DNA of 6,811 nucleotides from JASEHD01 sp964471945. GTDB taxonomy: Bacteria; Bacteroidota; Ignavibacteria; UBA10030; SZUA-254. The notes under the pieces are model-generated. The model was not told the DNA's origin, ran no database searches, and was given only the letters and a program-made list of their open reading frames with translations. Where the stretch lies: assembly GCA_964471945.1 (NCBI GenBank), contig CAYYIJ010000106.1, positions 1-6,811 on the forward strand, in the 5' to 3' direction. Shown piece by piece: positions 6,268-6,811 of the stretch. Positions within the stretch are counted from its first letter, which is position 1. The number at the start of each line of letters is the position of its first letter. The translations under genes were made by a program, and so were the position numbers.

Positions 6268-6429
6268 TTATTCTTCTAACTCTGAAGCAAAGATATTTGA
6301 TTCATCATCCCAATTTGTTTCAGATTCCTGCCCCTTACGTTTATGGAGTAAAACGAGAACAGGCAACGCAATCAATACTGCTATACCTGCCCATTTGAGG
6401 ATTTTTATTATTCCTTTTTCCTCATCCAT
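6268..6429 (-). CDS. Small single-span membrane protein of unknown function
   Basis: A 53-aa frame beginning MDEEKGIIKILKWAG. Residues 8-28 form one hydrophobic span (about IKILKWAGIAVLIALPVLVLL), followed by a basic HKRKG and an acidic, Asp/Glu-rich tail ending ELEE. I do not recognise a family. I chose the ATG at 6429 (complement), which has GAAAGGA about 11 nt upstream; a TTG 13 codons earlier is the alternative. The gene runs in the same direction as the receiver-domain gene and starts 44 nt after it, so the two may share a transcript. Its 3' end faces the PBP gene with 26 nt between stops and no obvious terminator hairpin. The positive residues after the span suggest a cytoplasmic C-terminus, an inference only. 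Confidence 0.55.
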   Translation of the reverse strand: MDEEKGIIKILKWAGIAVLIALPVLVLLHKRKGQESETNWDDESNIFASELEE

Positions 6430-6473
6430 CGGTACTAATATCCTTTCATTTTTATTAAAAACATACAAGTAAT

Positions 6474-6811
6474 TTATGTAAGCGGTAAAATCTCTTGGAC
6501 GCGTGTAATCAAGTATCCCAAGTCAAATGGTTTGGTGATGTAATCGACCGCACCATCGCTTTTCGCTTCCATCGCAGCTTTTAAATTGTTGAATGCAGTT
6601 ACATAGATAAATGGGATGTTTTTATATTTTTCAATTTTCCGAATTTGCGAAAAAAAGTCAAAACCATCGATACCAGGCAATTTTATGTCTGCTAATATTA
6701 GATCAGGAACAAGCTCACTCAGCTTCTTAACGGCATCTTCAGCCGAGGTTACTTCAATAACATCGTATCCTTGATCACGAAAAAGCTGACTCAAGGTTGT
6801 AAGAAATTCTA
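6474..6811 (-). CDS. Response regulator receiver-domain protein (5' end missing)
   Basis: The reading frame stays open to the window edge, so the N-terminus is cut off. About 112 residues are visible, and the missing part should be the first beta strand with the acidic pair of the receiver fold. Starting from the TTG at 6794, the phosphoacceptor is Asp36 in LILADIKLPGIDGF. The conserved Thr is T66 in IYVTAF, and the conserved Lys is K88 in DYITKPF. The protein stops right after the last helix (RVQEILPLT), with no output domain after the receiver, so this looks like a CheY/Spo0F-type single-domain regulator, or the C-terminal receiver of a longer protein whose other domains lie outside. No kinase is visible in the window. 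The 53-aa membrane protein gene follows by 44 nt. Confidence 0.9.
   Translation of the reverse strand, partial: EFLTTLSQLFRDQGYDVIEVTSAEDAVKKLSELVPDLILADIKLPGIDGFDFFSQIRKIEKYKNIPFIYVTAFNNLKAAMEAKSDGAVDYITKPFDLGYLITRVQEILPLT

Noticed and set aside
1..6811. A novel defence, mobile or biosynthetic system spanning the window
   Set aside because: All long genes belong to known housekeeping or envelope families. No nuclease, reverse transcriptase, toxin pair, CRISPR repeats or transposase is visible.

Overview
The window is AT-rich bacterial DNA with seven protein genes I can support, one candidate micro-ORF, and one structured, repeat-bearing intergenic region. An LpxH-type lipid A enzyme, an exported DsbD-alpha-like protein and a class A penicillin-binding protein point to a diderm (outer-membrane) bacterium. 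Most starts lack a Shine-Dalgarno sequence, and a TAnnTTTG-like promoter motif sits at nusB. Protein style and the intergenic repeat fit the Bacteroidota/Ignavibacteria (FCB) side of the tree. That placement is an inference from style, not from a database match.

Layout: (1) 142-564, a VOC/glyoxalase-fold protein with its own good ribosome binding site. (2) 565-1027, a 463-bp gap. It holds a palindromic, MITE/REP-like element (574-723) with a second GC-rich hairpin apparently inserted in one arm, then pyrimidine-rich sequence with no convincing gene, then a 16-codon ORF with a strong AAGGAG (954-1004) whose 3' half is a hairpin, then a possible promoter just before nusB. (3) 1028-6241, a plus-strand cluster: nusB, a UMF1-family MFS transporter (4-nt overlap), an exported DsbD N-terminal-like protein (69-nt gap), lpxH (6-nt gap) and a bifunctional class A PBP (23-nt overlap). 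(4) 6268-6811, a convergent minus-strand pair: a receiver-domain protein cut by the window end, followed by a 53-aa single-span membrane protein.

The main cluster joins rRNA transcription antitermination (NusB) to envelope construction: LpxH makes lipid X for lipid A, and the PBP polymerises and cross-links peptidoglycan. The exported DsbD-alpha-like protein may act in periplasmic thiol chemistry. The overlaps and short gaps suggest cotranscription, with translational coupling at nusB/MFS and lpxH/PBP.

I see no CRISPR array, transposase, phage gene, tRNA or rRNA, and no obviously new multi-gene system. The parts most worth a second look are the nested palindromic repeat and the micro-ORF/hairpin/promoter arrangement in front of nusB.
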